Counted from the stretch's first letter, positions 1 through 6,068 are shown. The stretch: DNA of 8,717 nucleotides from CAYXXZ01 sp050175615 (GCA_050175615.1 JBFXIU010000139.1:1-8717); one strand, 5' to 3'. Notes: a model not told the origin generated them from the sequence alone. Program-made: numbers and translations.

Positions 1-1687
1 GTTCGTCACGCATGCTGGCGGCGGCTTCGTCGCCGGCATCGGTGACCGTGAGCAGGCGGGCCTGCTCCGGGGCGAGCCATGTGGGCAGGGCTCCGGCAAA
101 ATTCTCCACCAGGATGCCGATAAAGCGTTCAAGCGAACCCATGATGGCCCGGTGCACCATGACCGGACGATGGCGCTCGCCGTCCTGACCCACGTAGGTG
201 AGGTCGAAACGCTCGGGCAGGGTGAAGTCCACCTGTATGGTAGAACATTGCCATTCGCGGCCAATGCAGTCCAGCAGGCGCACGTCGATTTTCGGACCGT
301 AAAACGCGCCGTCGCCCTCGTTGATGGTGTAGGGCAGACCGGCTTTTTCCACAGCCTGCACAAGGGCGCTGGTGGCCATTTCCCACGCTTCGTCCGTGCC
401 TATGCTGCTCTCGGGCCGGGTGGACACAGCCACCTTGTATTCAAAGCCGAAGAGGTGCATGAGGTCGCGGATAAGATGGATGACTTCAAGGATTTCGCCT
501 TCAAGCTGTTCCGGGGCGCAGATGATGTGGGCGTCGTCCTGGGTGAACTGGCGCACGCGCAAAAGCCCGTGCAGCACGCCGCTTTTTTCGTGGCGGTGCA
601 CAACGCCAAGCTCAAAATAGCGCTGCGGCAGGTCGCGGTAGCTGTGCAGCTCGTTGCCGTAAATGAGCATGTGCGCAATGCAGTTCATGGGCTTGACGCC
701 GTAGGCGTCTTCCTCAATCTGGGTGAAATACATGTTTTCGCGGTAGTGGTCGTAGTGGCCGGACTTCTGCCACGTTTCCACGCGCAGAAGCTGCGGACCC
801 TGCACGATGTCATACCCGCGCTTGAGGTGCTCCTTGCGCCAGAAGTCCTCAAGAATGGTGCGAATGAGCATGCCCTTGGGCAGCCAGAACACCATGCCGG
901 GGGCCACGTCTTCCTTGAAGGTGAAGAGCGAAAGTTCGCGTCCCAGCTTGCGGTGGTCGCGGCGTTTGGCTTCTTCCATCATCTTCAGATAGGCGGCAAG
1001 GGCTTTTTCGTCCGCAAAGGCCGTGCCGTAAATGCGCGACAGCATGCGGTTTTTTTCGTCGCCGCGCCAGTAGGCGCCAGCCACGCTCATGAGCTTGGAG
1101 GCCTTGGCAAAACCCGTGTGCGGCACGTGCGGGCCACGGCACAGGTCTGCAAAATCACCGCAGGTATAGACCGACACCGTGTCGGCGTCGATGCCTTCAA
1201 TGATTTCAACCTTATAGTTCTCGCCCAGAGCCTTGAAGCGCGCCACGGCATCGGCCTTGGACAGCACTTCATGGGTGAAAGGCTCGCGCGCGTTGGCAAT
1301 GCGCTGCATTTCAGCTTCAATGGCGGGAAAATCTTCGGTGGAGAAGGGCTTTTCAACGTCAAAGTCGTAGTAAAAGCCGGTATCGATGGAAGGCCCGATG
1401 GTGACCCTGGCAGTGGGGAAGAGTTTTTTCACCGCCGCAGCCATGACGTGCGCGGTGGAGTGGCGGATCATCTGCAGACCTTCGGCCGAATCGGCGTACA
1501 CGGGCTCGAGGTCTTCACACCCGGCGGGAACCGGAGAAGAGAGATCAAGCAGGCCCTCAGCGCCGCCAAGCGCGCGGGCAGCCACGACGGCCTTGAACCT
1601 TTTGCCGCTCAAGGCTTTCTGGAGCACGGAGGCCACGCTGTCGCCAGCCTGCCCCTCAACCATTTGCCCTTCCACACGGACTTCCAT
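1..1687 (-). CDS. thrS: Threonine--tRNA ligase (threonyl-tRNA synthetase), 3' end cut off by the window
   Basis: Cytoplasmic class II synthetase that activates threonine with ATP and charges tRNA-Thr. 562 codons are visible, against about 640 in the family, so only the end of the anticodon-binding domain is missing. Order of domains: a divergent TGS domain (about 1-62); the N2 editing domain with H76/H80 (RHSTAH) and C183/H187 (CRGPH), which clears mischarged Ser-tRNA; then the catalytic core from about 255. The core shows the zinc ligands C336 (KPMNC), H387 (DDAH) and H512 (VMVHRAIMGS) and the class II motif 2 region (RYFELGVVHRHEKSG, about 356-370). The ATG at 1687 is preceded by AAGGAG (1694-1699 on this strand) at 6 bases. 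tRNA-Val lies upstream on the same strand with a terminator-like hairpin between them. No separate strong promoter is visible in the 59 bases between hairpin and gene. In many bacteria infC-rpmI-rplT follow, beyond this window. Confidence 0.97.
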   Translation of the reverse strand, partial: MEVRVEGQMVEGQAGDSVASVLQKALSGKRFKAVVAARALGGAEGLLDLSSPVPAGCEDLEPVYADSAEGLQMIRHSTAHVMAAAVKKLFPTARVTIGPSIDTGFYYDFDVEKPFSTEDFPAIEAEMQRIANAREPFTHEVLSKADAVARFKALGENYKVEIIEGIDADTVSVYTCGDFADLCRGPHVPHTGFAKASKLMSVAGAYWRGDEKNRMLSRIYGTAFADEKALAAYLKMMEEAKRRDHRKLGRELSLFTFKEDVAPGMVFWLPKGMLIRTILEDFWRKEHLKRGYDIVQGPQLLRVETWQKSGHYDHYRENMYFTQIEEDAYGVKPMNCIAHMLIYGNELHSYRDLPQRYFELGVVHRHEKSGVLHGLLRVRQFTQDDAHIICAPEQLEGEILEVIHLIRDLMHLFGFEYKVAVSTRPESSIGTDEAWEMATSALVQAVEKAGLPYTINEGDGAFYGPKIDVRLLDCIGREWQCSTIQVDFTLPERFDLTYVGQDGERHRPVMVHRAIMGSLERFIGILVENFAGALPTWLAPEQARLLTVTDAGDEAAASMRDE

Positions 1688-1704
1688 GAAAAACTCCTTA
1701 GCGT

Positions 1705-1725
1705 GGCCGGGGGCGCTGTCCGGCC
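1705..1725 (-). promoter_or_regulatory. GC-rich hairpin in the thrS leader
   Basis: Arms GGCCGG and CCGGCC pair perfectly across a 9-base loop. The hairpin sits only 5 bases upstream of the AAGGAG ribosome binding site of thrS. It could affect translation of thrS; in E. coli, ThrRS represses its own mRNA through leader hairpins that mimic tRNA-Thr. The loop here does not obviously copy the tRNA-Thr anticodon loop, so the regulatory role is inference only. Confidence 0.3.
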
Positions 1726-1735
1726 AGACGAAAGG

Positions 1736-1766
1736 CCAAAATAAAATGGGGAGGTAAACCTCCCCA
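1736..1766 (-). terminator. Rho-independent terminator between tRNA-Val and thrS
   Basis: On the minus strand TGGGGAGG and CCTCCCCA form a perfect 8-bp stem around a 4-base loop (1747-1766), followed directly by the U-rich stretch TTTTATTTT. This is the form of an intrinsic terminator for the upstream tRNA-Val transcript. It lies only 59 bases before the thrS start, so it may also act as an attenuator if thrS depends on read-through. Confidence 0.7.
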
Positions 1767-1866
1767 CTGCGCCGATACCGGTCATTCGGCCATCTTTCGA
1801 TAACCTGTGCTATGGGCGGGGCCAAGGCCTTCCGCCGTTAAGGGGAATCAACCCCAAAGTTTCTTT

Positions 1867-1943
1867 TGGTAGGAACGAACAGACTTGAACTGTTGACCCC
1901 TTCCGTGTCAAGGAAGTGCTCTAGCCACCTGAGCTACGCTCCT
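1867..1943 (-). tRNA. tRNA-Val (anticodon GAC)
   Basis: A 77-base cloverleaf including an encoded CCA end. Acceptor strand AGGAGCG pairs with CGTTCCT (one G-T wobble). The D arm is GCTC/GAGC. The anticodon stem CTTCC/GGAAG carries loop TTGACAC with anticodon GAC, which reads GUC valine codons. The T arm AACAG/CTGTT carries loop TTCAAGT. All stems are complete, so it should be functional. It has its own promoter just upstream and a terminator downstream. Confidence 0.96.
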
Positions 1944-1959
1944 ACATGAGGCAGAGGGT

Positions 1960-1988
1960 TATATAGCCACTCCTTACCCGCCCGTCAA
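1960..1988 (-). promoter_or_regulatory. Sigma70-type promoter of tRNA-Val
   Basis: On the minus strand a -35 box TTGACG (1983-1988) and a -10 box TATATA (1960-1965) are separated by exactly 17 bases. The expected start of transcription is about 10 bases before the mature tRNA 5' end at 1943. This is the best promoter match in the window. Confidence 0.8.
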
Positions 1989-2199
1989 CAATTTTTTGTC
2001 CTTTTTCGCATTTTATTCGGGCAATCCGCAGTGTTTGCCCCGAGTTGCGCTGATAACGAGCTCCTGGAGATGCGGTGCGCGCGCCGGAAATTCAACGACG
2101 GCATGTGCGGATATGGGCCAGCCGCCTGTACACGTGCGTATGTCGAAAATTCGCGCGCGGGCCGTGATCGTTGCGGATATGTCAGGTTAGAGGTAACTA
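1989..2199. other. Intergenic region between divergent tRNA-Val and MOSC transcription units
   Basis: No gene is supported here. Open frames in this stretch lack ribosome binding sites and are shadows or chance. The 10-mer TGCGGATATG occurs twice in direct orientation (2106-2115 and 2172-2181). A promoter for the downstream riboswitch-MOSC unit must lie here, but no box pair is convincing. Confidence 0.5.
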
Positions 2200-2284
2200 G
2201 TCGGTAAAGGATGATGTTCCGGGCGCAAAGCCAGCGCTGCCGCGCATATGGGCAGTCTACGGCTTGCCAAGATTCGCGGCAGGC
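2200..2284 (+). promoter_or_regulatory. Candidate GEMM / cyclic-di-GMP-I-like riboswitch upstream of the MOSC gene
   Basis: The layout follows the GEMM-I plan. A closing helix CGGTAA (2202-2207) pairs with TTGCC(A) (2264-2269), including one G-U pair. AAA follows, then a short hairpin GGA/TCC. Next comes the signature GGGCGCAAAGCCA (2221-2233), then a second hairpin CTGCC/GGCAG (2237-2241 with 2251-2255), then ACGG before the closing strand. An expression platform is suggested by two alternative helices: CTGCCGCG (2237-2244) with CGCGGCAG (2275-2282), and GCTTGCC (2262-2268) with GGCAGGC (2278-2284). Both destroy helices of the aptamer. No U-tract follows, so control of translation would be more likely than termination. 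The first hairpin is short and the 3' junction deviates from the consensus I recall, so the class and the ligand (c-di-GMP or cGAMP) are uncertain. Confidence 0.5.
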
Positions 2285-2312
2285 AAACAGTCTTAAAACA
2301 TAGGAATTCAGT

Positions 2313-2765
2313 ATGGGAAATGGCATGGGAATTATTAGGGCCATCTGCACCAGTGCCCAAAAAGGCACTGCCAAAAAGACCGTTCCGTCCGCCACCCTTG
2401 TGGTGGAGCACGGCATTGAGGGCGACGCGCATGCAGGCAAGTGGCATCGTCAGGTCAGTCTGCTGTCCTGGCAGGCCATCGAGGATTTCAAGGCCAGGGG
2501 AGCCATTGTTTCGCACGGCTGTTTTGGCGAGAACCTTATTGTGGACGGCATCGACTTCGCGGCCCTGCCCGTGGGCACGCGCCTGTCCTGTAACGAGGTT
2601 CTTATGGAAGTGACGCAGATAGGCAAGGAGTGCCACAGCCACTGCCAGATATTTCACGCCATGGGTGACTGCATCATGCCCCGGCAGGGCGTGTTCGCCA
2701 AGGTTCTGCACGGCGGGTTTGTGCGGCCCGGTGACGAGATGCTTGTGCTGCCCGCCGAAGCGTGA
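2313..2765 (+). CDS. MOSC domain-containing protein
   Basis: A 150-residue cytoplasmic protein consisting of little more than one MOSC domain, the fold found at the C-terminus of molybdenum cofactor sulfurases and in YiiM/YuaD-type proteins. Visible family marks are GIEGDAHAG (34-42), followed by WHRQVSLL (44-51); FGENL (71-75); and the cysteine motif GKECHSHC (104-111). In this family the conserved cysteine (most likely C107) is thought to carry or transfer sulfur to a metal cofactor. Desulfovibrio-type bacteria use many molybdenum/tungsten enzymes, so a role in molybdopterin cofactor maturation or handling is reasonable, but the partner is unknown. The ATG at 2313 is preceded by AGGA at 7 bases. 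An internal ATG four codons later lacks such a site. A riboswitch-like leader precedes it, and nothing follows on the same transcript for over 200 bases, so it appears monocistronic. Confidence 0.88.
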   Translation: MGNGMGIIRAICTSAQKGTAKKTVPSATLVVEHGIEGDAHAGKWHRQVSLLSWQAIEDFKARGAIVSHGCFGENLIVDGIDFAALPVGTRLSCNEVLMEVTQIGKECHSHCQIFHAMGDCIMPRQGVFAKVLHGGFVRPGDEMLVLPAEA

Positions 2766-2885
2766 GCTGGCGCGGGGCGGTAAGTCGATAGGATGCGGCT
2801 ACTGCCACGCCGGTTGCAGCGGGAGCCGGGGCGCTCACGTCCTTCCATTTTTCCACTCAATGGCCGTAGCCGCAGTCTCATCACG

Positions 2886-2910
2886 CAAGGGGAAGTTGAC
2901 ATGCCCCTTG
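2886..2910 (+). terminator. Possible terminator hairpin after the MOSC gene
   Basis: CAAGGGG and CCCCTTG pair perfectly across an 11-base loop, followed after about 9 bases by the T-rich stretch TTTCTTATTT. It lies 120 bases after the MOSC stop codon. The delayed and interrupted T-run makes it a weak candidate. Confidence 0.3.
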
Positions 2911-2944
2911 AAGTGGCGTTTCTTATTTCCCTAGTAGACCAGAT

Positions 2945-2989
2945 CAACTAGAGCAGTTTACGAATGAAATGAGTTAAATGCTCTAGTTG
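2945..2989. repeat. Palindromic repeat, left copy
   Basis: CAACTAGAGCA and TGCTCTAGTTG form a perfect 11-bp inverted repeat with a 23-base centre. The core arm TAGAGCA/TGCTCTA is shared with the palindrome at 3094-3124, although the centres differ. This is the look of a dispersed palindromic repeat (REP- or MITE-like). It has no T-run, so it is not an obvious terminator. Confidence 0.6.
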
Positions 2990-2996
2990 GGACGCC

Positions 2997-3113
2997 ATGC
3001 GCGCATTCTTGAGCCTGGTCGCTGTCTGCATGCTTGCGGTTGGATTGATATCTGCGTGTGCACATCAAGCGGCATACGCTTTGGGACGTTTTATTAGAGC
3101 AATTTCTCTTTGA
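2997..3113 (+). CDS. Short lipoprotein-like reading frame, possibly truncated
   Basis: 38 codons. The product begins MRAFLSLVAVCMLAVGLISA followed by Cys21: a charged N-terminus, a hydrophobic core and an ISAC lipobox. It would be exported and lipid-anchored at C21, leaving an 18-residue mature peptide. The ribosome binding site is weak (GGGA, 4-5 bases before the ATG). The last six codons and the stop lie inside the palindrome at 3094-3124, so the repeat may have cut short a longer lipoprotein gene. Alternatively it is a complete small lipoprotein of entericidin-like size, or a chance frame. The signal-peptide form is too regular to ignore, but no homolog is recognised. Confidence 0.4.
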   Translation: MRAFLSLVAVCMLAVGLISACAHQAAYALGRFIRAISL

Positions 3114-3124
3114 AAATGCTCTAA
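3094..3124. repeat. Palindromic repeat, right copy
   Basis: TTAGAGCA and TGCTCTAA form a perfect 8-bp stem, extended inward after one A-A mismatch by TTTC/GAAA around a 5-base loop. The arms match those of the palindrome at 2945-2989. It ends 32 bases before the binding-protein start, inside the probable 5' leader of the ABC operon, where it could affect mRNA stability. Confidence 0.6.
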
Positions 3125-3156
3125 CAGAAGGGGGCAATGTGGCGGCAAGGGAAAAA

Positions 3157-4155
3157 ATGGCGACAGGTGCACGTCTTCGCGGCATCTTTTCTGTTCTGAC
3201 TCTGATGGGCGTCAGCGGACTCTTGATTCTGATGGCTGCAGGCTTGTCCGTGGCAGGCGAAGTCTGGCATGTGGGTACATGGAAGACCGCGCAGACCATA
3301 CAGCCTTTTTTGTATGAAAAATATGCGGCGCCGACGAATCCTGGCCTCAAGGTTGACGTGCGCCCCTTCACCAATCCTGCCGATCAAAAATCCGCACTGC
3401 TTGCGGGCAGCCTCGACATGACAGGCACCACGCTGGCTCTGGCCATTCAGGCCGCTTCACGGGGTGAGCCTGTCAAGCTTGTGGCAACGCTGGGCAACAA
3501 GTGCTCGGCGCTTGTGGTGGCCAAGGATGGGCCCATAAAAAGCGCCAGCGACCTCAAGGGCAAGCGCATCGCCTACGTTCCCGGCACCATGCACGAAATC
3601 TTGCTGCGCGAAGTGCTGCACCGTGAAGGCATTGACCCTGATCGCGACGTCACGCTCATGCGCATTGATTTTTTTGATATGGGCACGGCTCTGGCCAAGG
3701 GGAATGTGGACGCCTTTTTATCTGGCGAGCCCTTTCCCACGCAGGCCGTGATGCAGGGATACGGGCGTATTCTGGCCTATCCCTATTATGGCGACAGCAT
3801 AGGGACCATCAACAGCGGCATGCTCATGCGCGAAGACTTTATACAGGCGCACCCGGATAAGGCCCTGCGGATGGTAGCCGCGCACAAGGCCGCCACACAG
3901 GCTTTGACCGCGGACAAAAAACTCTGGCTGGATACGGCAGCCAGCCTGTTCGGCGTCGATAGGGCCCTGCTGGAAGCTTCTGCTGGCAATATCGAACTGG
4001 TTTGGGACATGGACGATGCGTTCATGCGTCAGTTGGCGGCATTGGGCGCGCGCATGAAAAGTCTCGGCATCATTGCCCAGGAACCGGATTACGCCAAGCT
4101 TGTTGATCGCAGCTTTGTGGATGCCCTGCGGGCCGATTCTGCCAATCATGAATGA
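3157..4155 (+). CDS. ABC transporter periplasmic substrate-binding protein (SsuA/TauA/NrtA-like)
   Basis: A 332-residue secreted binding protein that would capture a small, probably anionic, solute in the periplasm and deliver it to the permease encoded next. Residues 1-33 are a signal peptide (R6/R8, hydrophobic 10-30, likely cleavage SVA|GE after 33). There is no lipobox, so the mature protein should be soluble. Family marks include the early WKTAQTIQPF (42-51); the hinge segment DLKGKRIAYVPGT (132-144), typical of NMT1/SsuA-like proteins; and GNVDAFLSGEPF (182-193). The ATG at 3157 follows AAGGGA at 4 bases. A GTG at 3139 behind a GGGGG run would add six residues and cannot be excluded. 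A longer frame back to 3058 crosses the palindrome and is not credible. Aliphatic sulfonates, taurine, nitrate or thiamine-precursor-like ligands are all possible; the sequence does not decide. Confidence 0.88.
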   Translation: MATGARLRGIFSVLTLMGVSGLLILMAAGLSVAGEVWHVGTWKTAQTIQPFLYEKYAAPTNPGLKVDVRPFTNPADQKSALLAGSLDMTGTTLALAIQAASRGEPVKLVATLGNKCSALVVAKDGPIKSASDLKGKRIAYVPGTMHEILLREVLHREGIDPDRDVTLMRIDFFDMGTALAKGNVDAFLSGEPFPTQAVMQGYGRILAYPYYGDSIGTINSGMLMREDFIQAHPDKALRMVAAHKAATQALTADKKLWLDTAASLFGVDRALLEASAGNIELVWDMDDAFMRQLAALGARMKSLGIIAQEPDYAKLVDRSFVDALRADSANHE

Positions 4156-4924
4156 TGGCAGGGGGGCGCGAATCCTGCCCTGGTGCCTTCCGCTGCTGTT
4201 GCTGGCGCTATGGTGGGGAGCCGCGGCATTTCGGTTGATGCCGGAATGGCTGCTGCCTTCACCTGCGGGGGTGGCGCGCACCATGTTCGCATATGTGGCT
4301 GGAAACCCATCCGTCCCCTATGGCGGGCGCTTTTGGAGCGACGCCGCCGCAAGTTTGTGGCGAGTTGCCTGCGGATTCACGCTGGCTGCCATACCTGGTC
4401 TGATTTTAGGGCTCTGGTCGGGCAGAAGCGCGACAGTAGCGCGCCTGCTGTCTTTTTCCATCAACGGCGTCAAGTCCGTTCCCGGCATAAGCTGGCTGCC
4501 GTTGGCGCTCATCTGGCTGGGGGTGGGCTTTATGACCACCGTCAGCCTCATAGCCCTGGCGGGATTTTTTCCGATATATTTCAGTGCGGCAGCTGCGGCC
4601 GCGTCTGTGCCGCAAAATCTGATAAATGCGGGCCGCATGCTCGGTCTTTCACGCGTGAAGCTCTTTGCCAAGGTGATCCTGCCGTGGAGCATGCCGCAGA
4701 TATGCGCGGGTTTGCGGGTGGCGCTTGGCATGAGTTTCGCCTATCTGGTGCTGGGGGAACTTACCGGAGTGCCGGACGGCCTGGGCGCGCTTATTATGGA
4801 TGCCCGCATGAATGGCCGTGTGGACGTGCTTTTGAGCGGCATTGTGCTCATAGCCGTGCTGGGGGGCATTTGTGACGGTCTGCTTGTCCGGTTTTTATCC
4901 AGGCTGCCGGGTGTGGTGAAATGA
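4148..4924 (+). CDS. ABC transporter permease (SsuC/TauC-like)
   Basis: A 258-residue inner-membrane protein, the usual length for the SsuC/TauC group, forming the channel of the importer. Hydrophobic segments lie near 9-28, 70-90, 113-130, 132-152, 188-205 and 228-248. The cytoplasmic coupling loop (EAA motif) is seen at about 160-182: NAGRMLGLSRVKLFAKVILP, with the characteristic G and the trailing I-LP. This loop contacts the ATPase. The ATG at 4148 overlaps the last 8 bases of the binding-protein gene, which indicates translational coupling. A longer frame from 4073 would run far into that gene and is rejected. Its own ribosome binding site is weak, as expected for coupling. Confidence 0.9.
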   Translation: MNDGRGARILPWCLPLLLLALWWGAAAFRLMPEWLLPSPAGVARTMFAYVAGNPSVPYGGRFWSDAAASLWRVACGFTLAAIPGLILGLWSGRSATVARLLSFSINGVKSVPGISWLPLALIWLGVGFMTTVSLIALAGFFPIYFSAAAAAASVPQNLINAGRMLGLSRVKLFAKVILPWSMPQICAGLRVALGMSFAYLVLGELTGVPDGLGALIMDARMNGRVDVLLSGIVLIAVLGGICDGLLVRFLSRLPGVVK

Positions 4925-5670
4925 AGGAATATTTCCGTTGCAGGGGCCTGCGGAAAAGTTATGGCCCGCATATTGTTTTGCCCGGCATTGACATAACGCT
5001 TGGGCAGGGCTCCATAACTGCGCTCATCGGAGCCAGCGGTTGCGGGAAAAGCACGTTTCTGCATGTGGTGGCAGGGTTTGTGCCGATGGACGCCGGGGCC
5101 ATGCTGCTTGAGGGCGTTCCCTGTGGTGAACCCGGCCCGGACAGGGTTATGGTATTTCAGGACGACGCGTTGTTGCCGTGGCTGAATGTCAGGGAAAACG
5201 TGGAATTGGGCCTGAAAACTGCGGGGATGGCTCATGCGATGCGGCAGGAGCGGGTGCGGCACATCCTGATGCAGGTGGGGCTGGAGCCATGGGCCAATGC
5301 CTTGCCTTCGGAACTTTCGGGAGGGATGCGGCAGCGGGTCGCCTTGGCGCGCACGCTGGTGCTTCGCCCAAAGCTTTTGCTTCTTGACGAACCCTTTGCC
5401 GCCCTGGACGCCATTACACGCTCGCGCATGCAGCGCCTGCTGGCGGATCTGCAACTCCAGACCGGCGTTACGGTGCTGCTGGTCACGCATGACGTTTCGG
5501 AAGCCTGCCTGCTGGCGGACACCATACACCTTATGGGAACGGGACGCGGCATTGTGGAGACGTGGACGGTTGCAGCGCCCCGCCCGCGAGATCCCGATGA
5601 TCCTGCCTTTGCGCAATTGAAGGTGCAAATCCGCGCCAAGCTGGAAGCCCTGGCTGAGCCCGTGTTGTGA
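4921..5670 (+). CDS. ABC transporter ATP-binding protein (SsuB/TauB-like)
   Basis: A 249-residue cytoplasmic ATPase that powers the importer. All catalytic motifs are intact: Walker A GASGCGKST (37-45), Q-loop Q80 in VFQDDALLPW, signature LSGGM (132-136), Walker B LLLLDE (152-157) with D-loop ALD, and the switch H190 in VTHDVSEA. The phrase DALLPWLNV is typical of the nitrate/sulfonate/taurine ATPase group. The start overlaps the permease stop in an ATGA arrangement, so the three genes form one coupled operon. No clear terminator is seen after it. No sulfonatase or dioxygenase gene accompanies the operon in this window, so the substrate remains open. Confidence 0.93.
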   Translation: MKEYFRCRGLRKSYGPHIVLPGIDITLGQGSITALIGASGCGKSTFLHVVAGFVPMDAGAMLLEGVPCGEPGPDRVMVFQDDALLPWLNVRENVELGLKTAGMAHAMRQERVRHILMQVGLEPWANALPSELSGGMRQRVALARTLVLRPKLLLLDEPFAALDAITRSRMQRLLADLQLQTGVTVLLVTHDVSEACLLADTIHLMGTGRGIVETWTVAAPRPRDPDDPAFAQLKVQIRAKLEALAEPVL

Positions 5671-5739
5671 ATATGGCAAAATAAGGCTTGTCAGTTGCGT
5701 GAAGTGTTACAGTGGGTACTTGAGATAATCATCCCCTTT

Positions 5740-5907
5740 TTAGTAGCTCTTCAACGTAGAGCCTATGCCGCCGAACTTGGCTCGCCATTTGTAAAAAGAC
5801 GCGCGACTCATGCCGTGCTCACGACAAAGTTTGGGAACCGGTACCCCATTTTTGGCCTGCTTTAAAATCACCAAGATTTGACTGTCCGTGAATCGTGACT
5901 TTTTCAT
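5740..5907 (-). pseudogene. Truncated IS3-family transposase OrfA remnant
   Basis: 55 codons are readable from an ATG at 5907, beginning MKKSRFTDSQILVILKQAKN. The product continues with the helix-turn-helix phrase LCREHGMSRASFYKWRAKFGG, split here as residues 28-36 and 37-48, which is characteristic of IS3-family OrfA proteins that bind the insertion sequence ends. Full-length OrfA is about 85-100 residues and continues into a leucine zipper after the GGM-D segment. Here the frame departs at about residue 48 and stops at 55. No orfB (DDE transposase) follows, so the element is decayed. The remnant sits exactly where the GC-rich backbone changes to AT-rich DNA and probably marks past transposition or recombination at that boundary. 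Confidence 0.85.
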
Positions 5908-6001
5908 CGTAATATCTCAAGATTGCTTATTTTCGGAAATTCTACTTTGAAATATTACTTTTTTCTTGGGGGATTACCATATGATGACTAATCAGTTATT
6001 T

Positions 6002-6007
6002 TATAAT
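6002..6007 (+). promoter_or_regulatory. Candidate -10 box of the nuclease-helicase gene
   Basis: A perfect TATAAT lies 61 bases before the ATG at 6069. No TTGACA-like -35 box is found at 16-18 bases upstream. In such AT-rich DNA a TATAAT may occur by chance. Confidence 0.3.
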
Positions 6008-6020
6008 ATATTGCACTAAC

Positions 6021-6029
6021 TTATCCACA
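6021..6029 (+). promoter_or_regulatory. DnaA-box-like 9-mer
   Basis: TTATCCACA is an exact match to the consensus DnaA box. It is single, lies between the TATAAT and the large gene's start, and has no companion boxes or replication gene nearby. A single 9-mer is not rare by chance in a window of this size. Confidence 0.2.
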
Positions 6030-6068
6030 TAAATAATAACTTAAATATTGGCTCTGGGGGATTCACTA

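Larger units (their letters stand above)
5908..6068 (+). other. AT-rich leader region of the nuclease-helicase gene
   Basis: No full gene is present. It holds a duplicated 9-mer TGGGGGATT (5967-5975 and 6055-6063), each copy forming GGGGGA exactly 7 bases before an ATG. The first ATG (5981) opens a 12-codon frame ending TAA at 6019; the second is the start of the large gene at 6069. It also contains a TATAAT and a DnaA-box-like 9-mer, listed separately. The left part (5933-5944) is probably outside the coding part of the IS remnant and may include its end. Confidence 0.5.

Noticed and set aside
152..1744. Long 530-codon open frame on the plus strand opposite thrS
   Set aside because: It is fully antisense to thrS, which has all its catalytic residues. 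The frame is open because of GC-rich codon use, and its product is His/Val/Gly-rich with no family look.
2106..2181. Direct repeat TGCGGATATG as paired operator sites
   Set aside because: Ten-base repeats are expected by chance in a window of this size, and nothing else marks them as binding sites.
1996..2190. 64-codon plus-strand frame in the tRNA-MOSC intergenic region
   Set aside because: It starts at a TTG within the T-rich tRNA promoter region, has no ribosome site, and its product has no recognisable features.
1985..2711. Minus-strand frames of 151 and 174 codons across the MOSC region
   Set aside because: They run antisense to the MOSC gene and the riboswitch-like leader, have no ribosome sites, and their products look like low-information antisense translations.
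2760..2837. Inverted pair CGTGAGC / GCTCACG around the MOSC stop region as a terminator
   Set aside because: Only 7 bp with a spacing of more than 60 bases and no T-run; expected by chance in GC-rich DNA.
4183..4875. 230-codon plus-strand frame inside the permease gene
   Set aside because: It is a shadow frame of the permease; the permease frame has membrane segments and the coupling-loop motif, while this frame gives an Arg/His/Cys-rich product.
4741..5679. 312-codon minus-strand frame opposite the ATPase
   Set aside because: Antisense shadow of an ABC ATPase with every motif intact.
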